Assembly (NCBI GenBank): GCA_035307785.1
Contig: DATGHS010000246.1
Location: 1-32,704, forward strand
DNA length: 32,704 bases
From: DATGHS01 sp035307785
GTDB taxonomy: Bacteria; Planctomycetota; Planctomycetia; Gemmatales; Gemmataceae
Reading direction: 5' to 3'
In this document: positions 16,022-27,960 of the stretch, piece after piece
How positions within the stretch are numbered: the first letter of the stretch is position 1
How the letters are laid out: each line of letters starts with the position of its first letter
Notes under the pieces: generated by a model
Told to the model about the DNA's origin: nothing
Database searches by the model: none
What the model saw: the letters and a program-made list of their open reading frames with translations, nothing else
Made by a program: the position numbers and the translations under genes

Positions 16022-17860
16022 ATGCCCTCGCCTCGTTACATCATCGGCATCGATCTCGGCACCACGAACACCGCGCTTTCGTATGTAGACACCCGCGCCG
16101 GCGACGAGGCGCGGCCGCAGGTTTTCGCGGTTCCGCAGGTGGTCCAGCAAGGCCAGGTCGAAGAGCGCGAGCTGCTGCCGTCATTCCTTTACTTGCCAAA
16201 TGCCGATGAGATCCCCGCCGGCAGCTTGAAACTCCCGTGGAACAAAAAGATCGACTATGCTGTCGGCGAATTCGCCCGTAACTTTGGCAGCCAGGTGCCG
16301 ACGCGGCTCGTCTCATCGGCGAAGTCGTGGCTGTGCCATCCGGGCATCGATCGACGCGCTGCCGTATTACCATGGAAGGCGCCGGAGGGCGGCAAAAAGG
16401 TGTCGCCGCTGGAAGCCAGCACTCGTTATCTCAAGCACCTGGCCGACGCCTGGAATCACGCGCTGGCGAAGGATGCCGAGGCCGATCGGCTGGAAAATCA
16501 AGACATCGTGCTGACGGTCCCCGCTTCCTTCGATGCGGCGGCTCGCGAACTCACGGTGGAGGCGGCTCGCGCGGCAGGCTTCGAAAATCTCACGTTGCTT
16601 GAAGAGCCGCAGGCCGCATTCTACGCCTGGCTCGACGCGCAGCGCAATGACTGGCGGCAACTCGTGCAAATGGGCGACCTGATCCTGGTCGTCGATGTTG
16701 GCGGCGGCACCACGGACCTAACTCTCATCGAAGTCGGCGAGGAACACGGCAACCTCGTGCTCACGCGCGTGGCCGTCGGCGATCATCTGCTTCTGGGCGG
16801 CGACAATATGGACCTGACGCTGGCCCACGCCGCGGCCAAGACCTTGGGCGGCAAGCTCGATTTGGGCCAAATGTTGCTCTTGGGTCACTCCTGCCGGACC
16901 GCCAAGGAACAGATTTTTGCCGATGAGAAGCTCGCCAGCGCCACCGTCACCGTCTTGGGCCGGGGCCGTAGCGTGATCGGCGGCACGCTGCGCACGGAGC
17001 TGAAGCGAGCTGACGTGGAGGCGCTGCTGGTGGACGGCTTCTTCCCGGAATGTCCGCTCGAATCGACTCCCACCGGCCAGCGCTCGGCCGGCTTGCAAGA
17101 GATTGGTTTGCCGTATGTAAGCGACCCAGCCGTCACCCGGCATCTGGCGTACTTCCTCAAACGCCAGGCCGATGCGCTCGCCGAGCGCGACGATGCGAAG
17201 AACAAGCGCGTGCTGCCCAATGCGGTGCTATTCAACGGCGGCGTCTTCAAGGCCGAGCCCTTCCGGCAACGTTTGATGGGTCTTCTCAACCGTTGGCCTG
17301 CGGAATTGGAAGCGCCGAAAAAGAAGAGCAAGCCGGTATCCGGCGTTCGCGCCCTTGCAGGCACGAATCTCGACTTGGCGGTTGCGCGCGGCGCGGCCTA
17401 TTACGGCCTGGTTCGCCGCGGCAAGGGCGTCCGCATTCGTGGCGGCACAGCACGGTCGTATTATGTCGGTGTCGAAACTTCACTGCCTGCGGTTCCCGGT
17501 GCGGCCCCGCCGATCAAGGCTCTGTGCGTGGCGCCATTCGGCATGGAAGAAGGTACGGAAACCGATCTGCCGAAGCAGGAATTCGGCCTCATTATCGGCG
17601 AACCGGTGCAATTCCGCTTCCTTGGCTCGACGGTGCGCCGGCAAGACACGGCCGGCACGATGGTTGAAGAATGGGAAGGACAGATCGAGGAACTGCAACC
17701 AGTTTCCGTCACGCTGGAAGAGAAGCCAAAGCTCGGTCGAACGGTGCCGGTGCATCTGCACGCCAAAGTCACCGAAGTCGGCCAGCTCGAACTCGCATGC
17801 ATCAGCCGCGACGGCAAGCATAAATGGAAGCTGGAATTCAATGTTCGGGAAGGGAAATAA
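16022..17860 (+). CDS. Hsp70-family (DnaK-like) ATPase of the DUF2760-linked type
   Basis: A protein of 612 residues; ATG 16022 has no evident Shine-Dalgarno. The actin-like ATPase fold is intact. Phosphate-1 is IGIDLGTTNTALS (8-20), phosphate-2 is VVDVGGGTTDLTLIE (about 223-237), and an adenosine-side NAVLFNGGVFKAEPFR lies near 400. The C-terminal part (about 470-612) is beta-rich. It is shorter than the DnaK substrate domain and lacks the helical lid and the EEVD-like end. The protein is thus an Hsp70 relative rather than the housekeeping DnaK, and no dnaJ or grpE is nearby. The DUF2760 gene directly upstream is its usual partner. Clients are unknown; a cytosolic ATPase role is secure from motifs. 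Confidence 0.9.
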   Translation: MPSPRYIIGIDLGTTNTALSYVDTRAGDEARPQVFAVPQVVQQGQVEERELLPSFLYLPNADEIPAGSLKLPWNKKIDYAVGEFARNFGSQVPTRLVSSAKSWLCHPGIDRRAAVLPWKAPEGGKKVSPLEASTRYLKHLADAWNHALAKDAEADRLENQDIVLTVPASFDAAARELTVEAARAAGFENLTLLEEPQAAFYAWLDAQRNDWRQLVQMGDLILVVDVGGGTTDLTLIEVGEEHGNLVLTRVAVGDHLLLGGDNMDLTLAHAAAKTLGGKLDLGQMLLLGHSCRTAKEQIFADEKLASATVTVLGRGRSVIGGTLRTELKRADVEALLVDGFFPECPLESTPTGQRSAGLQEIGLPYVSDPAVTRHLAYFLKRQADALAERDDAKNKRVLPNAVLFNGGVFKAEPFRQRLMGLLNRWPAELEAPKKKSKPVSGVRALAGTNLDLAVARGAAYYGLVRRGKGVRIRGGTARSYYVGVETSLPAVPGAAPPIKALCVAPFGMEEGTETDLPKQEFGLIIGEPVQFRFLGSTVRRQDTAGTMVEEWEGQIEELQPVSVTLEEKPKLGRTVPVHLHAKVTEVGQLELACISRDGKHKWKLEFNVREGK

Positions 17861-17925
17861 GTTTGTAGTGACCCGCTTTAGCGGGTTATCCCGCGCCTGA
17901 CCCGCTAAAGCGGGTCACTACAAAC
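17861..17925. repeat. Perfect 25-bp inverted repeat right after the Hsp70 stop codon
   Basis: Bases 17861-17885 (gtttgtagtgacccgctttagcggg split as gtttgtagtg plus acccgctttagcggg) are the exact reverse complement of 17901-17925, around a 15-base loop. Each arm also contains the smaller palindrome CCCGCTTTAGCGGG or CCCGCTAAAGCGGG. It begins at the base after the TAA. It could end transcription or be a small palindromic mobile-type repeat; there is no T-run. Confidence 0.9.
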
Positions 17926-17964
17926 AATCTTGTCCGCGACTTGCCTGGTAATACTATCTCCGCA

Positions 17965-18576
17965 ATGCGACGACTTCTGAAACGATTGCTGGCGCCCTTG
18001 GAAATCATCCTTGTGGTGCTGTACCGCCTCGTACCTTCGGGGATTCTTCGGCCACCGAATTTCGCGCCCGTTGGCGGTATTGGGATCTACGGGGGAGCGC
18101 GCTTGCCGCTCTGGCAAGCATTGTCGACTCCGTTGCTAATCATGTTGGTGAGCGACTTCTTGCTCTGGAAGTTGGCACGCCTCGCGCCGTTTGACGTTTT
18201 CGTTTACGTGAGCTTCGTCATCTATGTGCTGCTCGGCCGGCTCGTTCGGCATTCTCGGTCACCGGCGCGCATTGCTCTTGTAACCTTCATTGGCAGCCTG
18301 CAGTTTTACCTCATCACTAATTTTGGCTTTTGGTACAAATACGACTCGCGCCACACTCTCGCGGGGCTATTGAGTGCCTACCTGATGGGCTTGCCTTACT
18401 TTCCCTTCACTCTCGGTGGCGATCTCGCTTTCACCGGCTTGTTGGTCTATGTGCACGACTGGGTCGCCAAGCATCTGACCGAGGAAGAAGATATCCCTGA
18501 AGAGTTGCCCGCCACGGCGGAAGTGCCGGCGGATGCGCGCGAGCCGGCGGTGCAGCCGGAACAGGCGCCGGCATGA
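17965..18576 (+). CDS. DUF6580-family multi-pass membrane protein
   Basis: A protein of 203 residues from ATG 17965; an in-frame TTG at 17941 is the less likely start. Features of DUF6580 are RPPNFAPVGGIGIYGGA, LVTFIGSLQFYLITNFGFW and TLAGLLSAYLMGLPYFPFTLGGDL. About five membrane segments are visible (near 11-25, 50-68, 75-95, 108-128 and 140-175). A charged, Glu/Pro-rich cytosolic tail follows. The family resembles substrate-binding (S) components of ECF-type importers and is called a putative transporter; no substrate is known. The gene stands alone between the Hsp70 operon and the convergent F gene. Confidence 0.8.
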   Translation: MRRLLKRLLAPLEIILVVLYRLVPSGILRPPNFAPVGGIGIYGGARLPLWQALSTPLLIMLVSDFLLWKLARLAPFDVFVYVSFVIYVLLGRLVRHSRSPARIALVTFIGSLQFYLITNFGFWYKYDSRHTLAGLLSAYLMGLPYFPFTLGGDLAFTGLLVYVHDWVAKHLTEEEDIPEELPATAEVPADAREPAVQPEQAPA

Positions 18577-18584
18577 TGGCGAGG

Positions 18585-19622
18585 CTATACGCCGTTCATC
18601 GCATCCTGGTAAATCCCGCCGATGGAAAGAGCGATGCGGAAGATTACCCAAATAATCAGAATCGCAACCAGCAGCCAGAAGCCGAAGTTTGCGAAGGTGG
18701 TGAGGACTTTCAGTCGCGTGCTGGCCACGTCTTGATAATGTTCGACCTGCCGGCCCATCACCTCGGGCAGCTGGCCGCTCTCCTCGGCTGTGGCAACAAT
18801 TTGCAAAAATTCCTCTGGGAAAATATTGCACTGCGTCAAAGTTTCGGCAACATCTTTGCCCCGCTTGAGTGAACCCGTCACTTTGTCGGCACAGGCTTCA
18901 TAGGCACCGTTGCCAGTAGCGCGAAAGCACCTTTTCAGTGCTTTCCCGGTGGGCAGACTGGTTTCCATGGTCAACTGCATGGCCAGGCAAAAGCGCGTGA
19001 GGGCCAGCGCGTGCATGCAACCGCCGACGCCGGGAATCTTGAGTAAAATCCGGTGTACTGCAGCCTTCTGGCCCAGGATTCGAGTCGCCAACCAGTAAAG
19101 TCCAAACAGGCCGCCCAGCAAAATTGCGACGGCGCCCAGAAAGCGAATAGCCCCTGCCGGCCCCACGCCGAAGCCTAGCGGATCGAAAGCGGATTCCGAA
19201 TTCGGGGCAATCCAGCCCAACACGAGAATCATGATGGTAAGCGTGAATATGCCGGCGCAGAATTGAAAGATCGGCCAGATCGCCAGCGACCAGAAACGCC
19301 GCTTGAGAGACATCATCTCGCGGTAATAGCGTTCCAGTTCGTGGAAGACTTCCGGCAGGCCGCCGGCCTGCTCGCCCACGGCCACCATGCCGTTGAAGAG
19401 CGGCGGGAAGGCCTTGCCTTCATCCTTCAGCACGTCTTCCAGACTATCGCCTTTTTCGAGCCGGTCGCCGATGCGCTCCAGCACGGCCCGCGATGCAAAC
19501 GGCCCGCGCCGGGCCTGCTGCTGCACCACCTTCACCAGCGGCAACCCGGCGCTCAGCCCCACGCGAAACGCCTGGCACAAAACCACCAGGCTCGAAAGCG
19601 GAATGCGCGATGAGAACAACAT
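18585..19622 (-). CDS. Type II secretion system F-family inner-membrane protein (GspF/PilC)
   Basis: A protein of 345 residues. ATG 19622 was chosen because GGAGAGG stands a few bases upstream; the open frame extends further to 19697. Two T2SSF domains are recognisable by their paired signatures FNGMVAVGEQAGGLPEVFHEL (nt around 19330-19390) and FLQIVATAEESGQLPEVMGRQ (around 18750-18815). Membrane helices lie after the first domain (two, about 115-140 and 165-187) and at the C-terminus (about 315-338). F proteins are the inner-membrane platform of type II secretion or type IV pilus machines. No GspE, GspG or other partner gene is in the window, so the gene is an orphan here. It ends 8 bases from the DUF6580 stop on the other strand. 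Confidence 0.9.
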   Translation of the reverse strand: MLFSSRIPLSSLVVLCQAFRVGLSAGLPLVKVVQQQARRGPFASRAVLERIGDRLEKGDSLEDVLKDEGKAFPPLFNGMVAVGEQAGGLPEVFHELERYYREMMSLKRRFWSLAIWPIFQFCAGIFTLTIMILVLGWIAPNSESAFDPLGFGVGPAGAIRFLGAVAILLGGLFGLYWLATRILGQKAAVHRILLKIPGVGGCMHALALTRFCLAMQLTMETSLPTGKALKRCFRATGNGAYEACADKVTGSLKRGKDVAETLTQCNIFPEEFLQIVATAEESGQLPEVMGRQVEHYQDVASTRLKVLTTFANFGFWLLVAILIIWVIFRIALSIGGIYQDAMNGV

Positions 19623-19893
19623 GAGCCCTCTCCGAACAGCGCGAACGGATGTTGCCATGTTAGCATGATGCCGACACAAATGGAACCGTTTTGGCATCTA
19701 CACGAGTGTTGACCGCCACGAAACGTGGTCCGCAGTGTACGATCCGGATCGTAGAAAGTCATTCAAAAATGCGTTTGATTTCATGAAAAAGCGTTTCGTT
19801 TCGCGGGGGGTGTCACTTTTTCTGTGAAATGGAAACGAAAGCGCCAGGTCAATTCCTGCCAAATTGACAGCAAGGTCTCACTATAATTACACC
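19623..19893. other. 271-bp divergent intergenic region with inverted repeat
   Basis: It separates the divergent F-protein and DUF309 genes. GCGTTTCGTTTC (19791-19802) and GAAACGAAAGCG (19832-19843) form an imperfect inverted repeat 29 bases apart. GATCCGGATC (19741-19750) is a perfect palindrome. Either might be an operator. A clear -10 for the DUF309 gene is listed separately. Confidence 0.4.
19882..19887 (+). promoter_or_regulatory. TATAAT -10 box placing transcription start at the ATG (leaderless)
   Basis: A perfect TATAAT stands six bases before ATG 19894, so a start point 6-8 bases downstream of it would coincide with the initiation codon. TTGACA at 19864 is only 12 bases upstream, too close to serve as its -35. 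No Shine-Dalgarno is present, which fits a leaderless mRNA. Confidence 0.55.
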
Positions 19894-20325
19894 ATGTCGC
19901 AACCCAGTTACGATCCGCGCTACCTCGCCGGTATTGTGCTCTTCAACCGGCGCGAATTCTTTGAAGCCCACGAAGTTTGGGAAAGCCTGTGGCTGAGCCC
20001 GGACGTGGGCGAGGATCGGCGGTTCGTTCAGGGGCTCATCCAGGCCGCGGTGTGCCTGTACCATTTCGGCAACCGCAACTTTCGCGGGGCGCTAAAGTTA
20101 TACAAGTCGGCCCGGGCGTATATGGAGAAATACCCATCGCCGCACTTGGGGCTCGACGCGGCAAACTTCTGGAGCGGTATGGAGGAATGCCTGGCGGATT
20201 TGCTGGCAGGACTCGAACCCTGGCCGGAAGCAGTTTTAAAGCCCGAATTGATTCCGGCCATCGAGTTACGGCCGCCGCCAGAATCGTGGCCCGATCCGGC
20301 GCAGTTTCTGGAGGAAGACGCTTGA
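19894..20325 (+). CDS. DUF309 domain protein
   Basis: A small soluble protein of 143 residues. The family signature is clear: FNRREFFEAHEVWESLWL (about 17-34), then RRFVQGLIQAAVCLYHF and RGALKLYKSARAYM, an all-helical DUF309 bundle. The biochemical function of the family is not known. The start is ATG 19894; an in-frame TTG at 19864 is less likely because it lies upstream of the -10 box. It is followed after 131 bp by the BNR/PDZ gene, which has its own promoter candidate, so the two may be independent. Confidence 0.9.
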   Translation: MSQPSYDPRYLAGIVLFNRREFFEAHEVWESLWLSPDVGEDRRFVQGLIQAAVCLYHFGNRNFRGALKLYKSARAYMEKYPSPHLGLDAANFWSGMEECLADLLAGLEPWPEAVLKPELIPAIELRPPPESWPDPAQFLEEDA

Positions 20326-20366
20326 GCCGCCTTCGGCGTTGCATTCCAATTTCCATCATTTCTTCC

Positions 20367-20396
20367 TTGGCATTACTCGCGCAATCCTCATATGAT
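20367..20396 (+). promoter_or_regulatory. Candidate sigma-70-type promoter of the BNR/PDZ gene
   Basis: TTGGCA (20367-20372) and TATGAT (20391-20396) are separated by 18 bases. Transcription would begin near 20403, giving a leader of about 54 bases with GGGAG at 20441-20445 before ATG 20457. Confidence 0.45.
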
Positions 20397-20456
20397 TACT
20401 TCCACCTTTCCGAACTCGTAATTTTTTCCGGTTTTGACCCTGGGAGACTCCCTGTC

Positions 20457-24131
<3,675 letters not shown>

Positions 24132-24214
24132 TCATCATTGACGAGCCAGGCCCGCCCAACCGGCCGGGTGAAAGATTCAACTTGGCCGCCCTCGCGGATC
24201 GGCTCGCCCGTTTC

Positions 24215-25372
24215 TTACGCTGTCTTCGTGCGCTTCAAGCGTTGACGGACGTTGCGAATGACGGGAACTCTCTGCAGCAATCCCTTGCGCCGGATGAATT
24301 CGGCGCTGAGCATACTCACCGCACCAGTCGTGGCGATCGCGGCTATCTTCCACACGTGGTAGCCGGCGGATTGCGGCAACCGCGTCTGGCGCAAACTAGT
24401 CAGGAAGCGCTCAATGTTTTCGTTCACGGTGGCCGCATCGAACGGTGTGCAACGTGCAATTAAATCTGCGGCCTGACTGACGAAAACCGGCGTTTCTTCC
24501 GCCTGCGGCTGCGGCGTCGGCGCTGCTTCTTCGACGTCGGCGACCGACACCACCAACGGATCGGCCGGCGGCGCTACCGCCTTTTCCGATGCACCGATCG
24601 GCGCGGACGTCAAATAGGCCAGCGGAACGATGAGCAGATCTTTCGCCACCGGCATTTGGACCAAAGGGCTCTCCGCGTGGCCAGAGGCTAATAACCAGAC
24701 GGCATGTTCGCCCTCTACTCGCGCCGTTCCGGCCGACTGCGACTCAGGAGCTGCGCTCGCGTACGCAGCATCTAACTCGGCACTTGAATGATGCGGGTTC
24801 GCCGGCGCTGGTTTGGATTCGGTCGTTGCTCGCACTAAAGCAAGACCGGCCGCATCCACTGATTCCGACGCGCTGGCAGGTACTTTTTCCCCCTCACTCT
24901 CGCGGACGCGGAGAGTCTCGACGATGGCATTCGATATCTCCTCGGCGTTTTCTAGCTCGGCAACATGAGCGTTTTCACGACGTCCTGCGCTTTCAACGAC
25001 CCGATTCACAATGGAACCATTGGCCGAACCACCTTCCAAAATGACGAATTCGTGGGCCAATACGCGAAGGGCATCGGTTTCGACGACTTGCAGCATGGCC
25101 TGATAGTCGGCTGGGTGCTTGGCGGAATCCTTAAGCAGATGCCCCCAAATCCTTGTCATGGCCGCGCCGGATAATGCGGAATCGAAGTCTTGGTGGTGAT
25201 GGTCTTTGGAAAGATATGCGTCGGGTTTTGCATTGGTATTGGCGGGCTGGACTGCGGCCGTCGCGCCGGAAACGTCCAGATCGACCTTCGCGTCGGGCAA
25301 CACGCGGTCATCCAGCGGCTCCAACCGCATCTGGACCCCATTCACCTTGGCAGACGTGCGCTTGCGAGACAT
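24215..25372 (-). CDS. LEPLDDRVLPDA-motif single-TM partner protein (copy 1)
   Basis: A protein of 385 residues; the start is ATG 25372, with GGAGGA 6-7 bases upstream (the open frame extends to 25510 but overlaps the kinase gene). LEPLDDRVLPDA lies at 17-28 after a Lys/Arg-rich leader. A variable middle of about 270 residues, rich in Ala, Glu and Pro, follows. Near 311 begins PFDAATVNENIERFLTSL, then a transmembrane helix (about 340-360) and a very basic tail with several Arg and Lys. The second copy at 27961 shares the motif at the same residues and the same C-terminal block. The charge pattern suggests a cytosolic C-terminus and an extracytoplasmic main body. It lies 53 bp downstream of a kinase gene on the same strand. 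I do not recognise a named family beyond the motif. Confidence 0.8.
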   Translation of the reverse strand: MSRKRTSAKVNGVQMRLEPLDDRVLPDAKVDLDVSGATAAVQPANTNAKPDAYLSKDHHHQDFDSALSGAAMTRIWGHLLKDSAKHPADYQAMLQVVETDALRVLAHEFVILEGGSANGSIVNRVVESAGRRENAHVAELENAEEISNAIVETLRVRESEGEKVPASASESVDAAGLALVRATTESKPAPANPHHSSAELDAAYASAAPESQSAGTARVEGEHAVWLLASGHAESPLVQMPVAKDLLIVPLAYLTSAPIGASEKAVAPPADPLVVSVADVEEAAPTPQPQAEETPVFVSQAADLIARCTPFDAATVNENIERFLTSLRQTRLPQSAGYHVWKIAAIATTGAVSMLSAEFIRRKGLLQRVPVIRNVRQRLKRTKTA

Positions 25373-25425
25373 AGGCGTTCCTCCATTGAATCGCTCATGG
25401 AAATGGTTTCGCGCTCTGCGGCTCC

Positions 25426-27837
25426 TCACTGGCCGTTTGAATCTCGTTCGTTCAACTTTTTCTGAATTTCGGCCTCCAGACGAGCGGCATCGACGGGGCA
25501 GTCGCGACAATGCCGAGCCTGGCGGACCTGCTCAAAGGCCTGATGCAGATCGCCGGCGTCCCAGTAGGCTAAGGCCAGGTTGTAATGCACTTTGGCCGGC
25601 GCTGCCCCCCGATCTAGCGCGCATTGAAGATCCTGGAGTGCTTCGTTACCGCGTCCGCGCTCGCGGAGAACAGCGCCGCGGTTGAGATAAGCAGCGGCAA
25701 AATCAGGGTTCTGACAGACGGCTTCCGTGAAATCAGCCTCGGCATCTTTCCATTGCTGCAGCGCCATCTCCGCTAGGCCGCGGTTGTAATACCCCTCCCA
25801 TGCCGGTCCCCTCGGGGTATGGGGCGAACTCTTGGCCGTGCTGGTTTTCAGAGCAATGTAAACCGTAAACTCCCGGCAAGCTTCCGCGTATTCCGCTTGG
25901 CGCAGTGCGCAGATTCCCGCTTCGAAATAGAAAATGGCTCGGCCGGCATCGAGCTGGATAGCGTATCGGAGGTGCTGGCGGGCTTCATCCCATTGGCCGG
26001 TCGACTGTAACAAGCGGCCGACCAGGTAATGGTCCCAGGCACTAGTCGCGGGCGATTCAGCTTCCGGCCCAACAGGCAAGCCCAATTTTTCCGCATGATA
26101 GCGCCGTTCATGCGCCAGGGCAGCTACCGGCACTTGATGTTGTTCCAATTCACGTACGATCTGCATGCCATCGCGATGGACTTGTTCCACATCCTCAGGC
26201 TGCTCTGCCAAATACAACTCTAACGATAGCCCAAGTACGGCGACGTCGTATAAATCGAGCAGCGCGTCTTTTTGGCGGCCCCGGTTGTCATCCCATTCGC
26301 TCAGCACGAGAAGCCGTTCGCGGGCTTGCCACAAGTCACGAAAACGCCGGGCAAGAACAGGAACTTGATGGCGCGGCAGCGATTCTGGATCGCGACAGAA
26401 TCGCAATTCTTCGGCCAATTCGTGCAGTCGGAAGGCAAATTGATCGCGAAGAGCGGAATTCCACTCACGCAATAATTGAGCGTCGAGTTCTGCGCAACAA
26501 GGCAATAACCGCACGCGCTCATGCCCTTGCTCCAAGCGGAGCATGGCGTTCTCCCAGTCGCCGCCATGGCGCAGTTGCCGCCCCTCGCGCAGCGCTTGTT
26601 TGGCTTCGGCCCGTTGCTGTAAGAAGCATCCCGTTGCCCAAGCAAGCATGCCGGTCAAGAGGAGCAGCACTGCCAACAAAACGGGATGCTTGCGAATACG
26701 GCGAGCCAAGGGTCTCCAGGGGCGCTCCGGGCGCGCCTCAATTGATTCGCCGGCCAAAAAGCGCTGCAGATCGGCGGCCAGTGCACCGGCCGTGGCGTAG
26801 CGCTGGCGGGGATCCTTCGCCAGTGCCTTCAGGCAGATGGTGTCCAGATCGCGCGCCAATCGCGCTCGCTTGCGACTCGGCCGTTGTGGCTCCGCATGCA
26901 CCACCTCATTCAGTAACTCCCAGCTCGACTGGCTGGAGAACGGCGGCTGACCAGTCAGCATTTCATACAGGATCGCACCCAAAGAATAGACGTCCGCCTG
27001 GGGCCCAATGGCTTGGGTTTGCCCGCGCGCCTGCTCCGGCGCCATGTATGCGGGGGTTCCCAGAATGGCGCCCGTTCGGGTGCGGCTCTGATCTTCGTCC
27101 AACATCTTCGCGAGCCCGAAGTCGGTTATTTTCGGAATTCGGAAGTCGGGATGCGGATTGCGGAATTCAAATGCTTCGGGCTCATTCCGCATTTCGCCTT
27201 CCGCATTCCGCATTTGCAAAAGGATGTTTGCCGGCTTCAAATCGCGATGGATAACTCCCTTCTCGTGTGCGTACTGCATAGCCTGCGCCAGCTGCATGGC
27301 CAAGGCGACGGCTTGCCGGACCGGCATTGGACCACTTTCGACCAGATACTGAGCCAATGTTCCGCCTTCGACGCATTCAAGGGCCAAGTATGGTCGGCCC
27401 TCGTGTTCGCCGACCTCGTAAATCTGCACAATGTTAGGATGGTGGAGCCGGGCGATCGTCTCCGCTTCAATTTGAAAACGCCGGCGTGTACCGGGACTGA
27501 AGTATCCGTTGCCCGTCATTTTTAGCGCGACCAGGCGCTTCAATGAGCGCTGCCGTGCTTTGAACACGACTCCCATGCCGCCTTCGCCAAGCACTTCGAG
27601 AATCTCGTAATCGGCTACTTGTGGCCAGGGCGCGCCGGCAGGAGGTAATTCCGCACGAACGTGCAGTTCCAGGTCTTCTTCCAACTGCGTGTCGCGCAGC
27701 GGTTGGGCTTGGACCGGCGTTGCATCCGATGCGGCGGTCGGATCCAGCACCAGGGGTAAATCCAATGGGTTGGGCGGCGTCTCATGAATAAATGAGCGCG
27801 CAGGCGAACGCGGTAGAACTTGTTGGGGGAATGTCAC
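25426..27837 (-). CDS. Hanks-type Ser/Thr protein kinase with TPR-like C-terminus (copy 1)
   Basis: A protein of 803 residues. GTG 27837 was chosen because AGGAGGTGG stands just upstream; an in-frame GTG at 27888 would add 17 residues. All kinase motifs are intact: GEGGMG (84-89), Lys106 in VALK, HRDLKPAN (197-204), DFG (239-241) and APE. The 28 residues 208-235 between HRDLKPANILL and KITDFG are an insertion encoded by a palindromic repeat. A single TM helix lies at about 385-405 after basic RRIRKHP, so the kinase is cytosolic and the C-terminal 400 residues are outside. That part has TPR-like helix pairs (DHYLVGRLLQSTGQWDEARQHL; YNRGLAEMALQQWKDAEADF). The motifs predict active phosphotransfer to Ser/Thr. 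It precedes partner copy 1 and follows partner copy 2, probably in one operon. Confidence 0.9.
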   Translation of the reverse strand: MTFPQQVLPRSPARSFIHETPPNPLDLPLVLDPTAASDATPVQAQPLRDTQLEEDLELHVRAELPPAGAPWPQVADYEILEVLGEGGMGVVFKARQRSLKRLVALKMTGNGYFSPGTRRRFQIEAETIARLHHPNIVQIYEVGEHEGRPYLALECVEGGTLAQYLVESGPMPVRQAVALAMQLAQAMQYAHEKGVIHRDLKPANILLQMRNAEGEMRNEPEAFEFRNPHPDFRIPKITDFGLAKMLDEDQSRTRTGAILGTPAYMAPEQARGQTQAIGPQADVYSLGAILYEMLTGQPPFSSQSSWELLNEVVHAEPQRPSRKRARLARDLDTICLKALAKDPRQRYATAGALAADLQRFLAGESIEARPERPWRPLARRIRKHPVLLAVLLLLTGMLAWATGCFLQQRAEAKQALREGRQLRHGGDWENAMLRLEQGHERVRLLPCCAELDAQLLREWNSALRDQFAFRLHELAEELRFCRDPESLPRHQVPVLARRFRDLWQARERLLVLSEWDDNRGRQKDALLDLYDVAVLGLSLELYLAEQPEDVEQVHRDGMQIVRELEQHQVPVAALAHERRYHAEKLGLPVGPEAESPATSAWDHYLVGRLLQSTGQWDEARQHLRYAIQLDAGRAIFYFEAGICALRQAEYAEACREFTVYIALKTSTAKSSPHTPRGPAWEGYYNRGLAEMALQQWKDAEADFTEAVCQNPDFAAAYLNRGAVLRERGRGNEALQDLQCALDRGAAPAKVHYNLALAYWDAGDLHQAFEQVRQARHCRDCPVDAARLEAEIQKKLNERDSNGQ
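27133..27216 (-). repeat. 84-nt palindromic repeat forming an in-frame kinase insert (copy 1)
   Basis: On the coding strand it runs from the CAA after NILL to the CCG before KITDFG. It consists of ATGCGGAATGCGGAAGGCG-like and GAATTCCGC/TTCCGAATTCCG-like units that are partly self-complementary. The encoded segment reads like RNAEGEMRN...FRNPHPDFRIP. This is the typical translation of GAATTC/GCATTCC intergenic repeats. Its length is a multiple of three. Confidence 0.75.
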
Positions 27838-27960
27838 CGGACCACCTCCTTGCGGGGCGGAGACGAATTGGCATGTGAACGGGATCACGCCATTTTAATG
27901 AATTCGGCGTGTCCGTCAACTTCGCCCGTCCGTTTCCGCGCGCAAGACGACCCCTGCCGG

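Noticed and set aside
19864..19869. TTGACA as a -35 box for the DUF309 gene
   Set aside because: It is 12 bp from TATAAT, too short a spacer; the match is probably chance.
19977..20456. N-terminal extension of the BNR/PDZ gene overlapping DUF309
   Set aside because: The extension is in an alternative frame of a well-supported DUF309 gene; a signal peptide and Shine-Dalgarno mark ATG 20457.
25373..25510. 46-residue N-terminal extension of partner copy 1
   Set aside because: It would overlap the kinase 3' end, and GGAGGA before ATG 25372 puts the motif at residues 17-28, as in copy 2.
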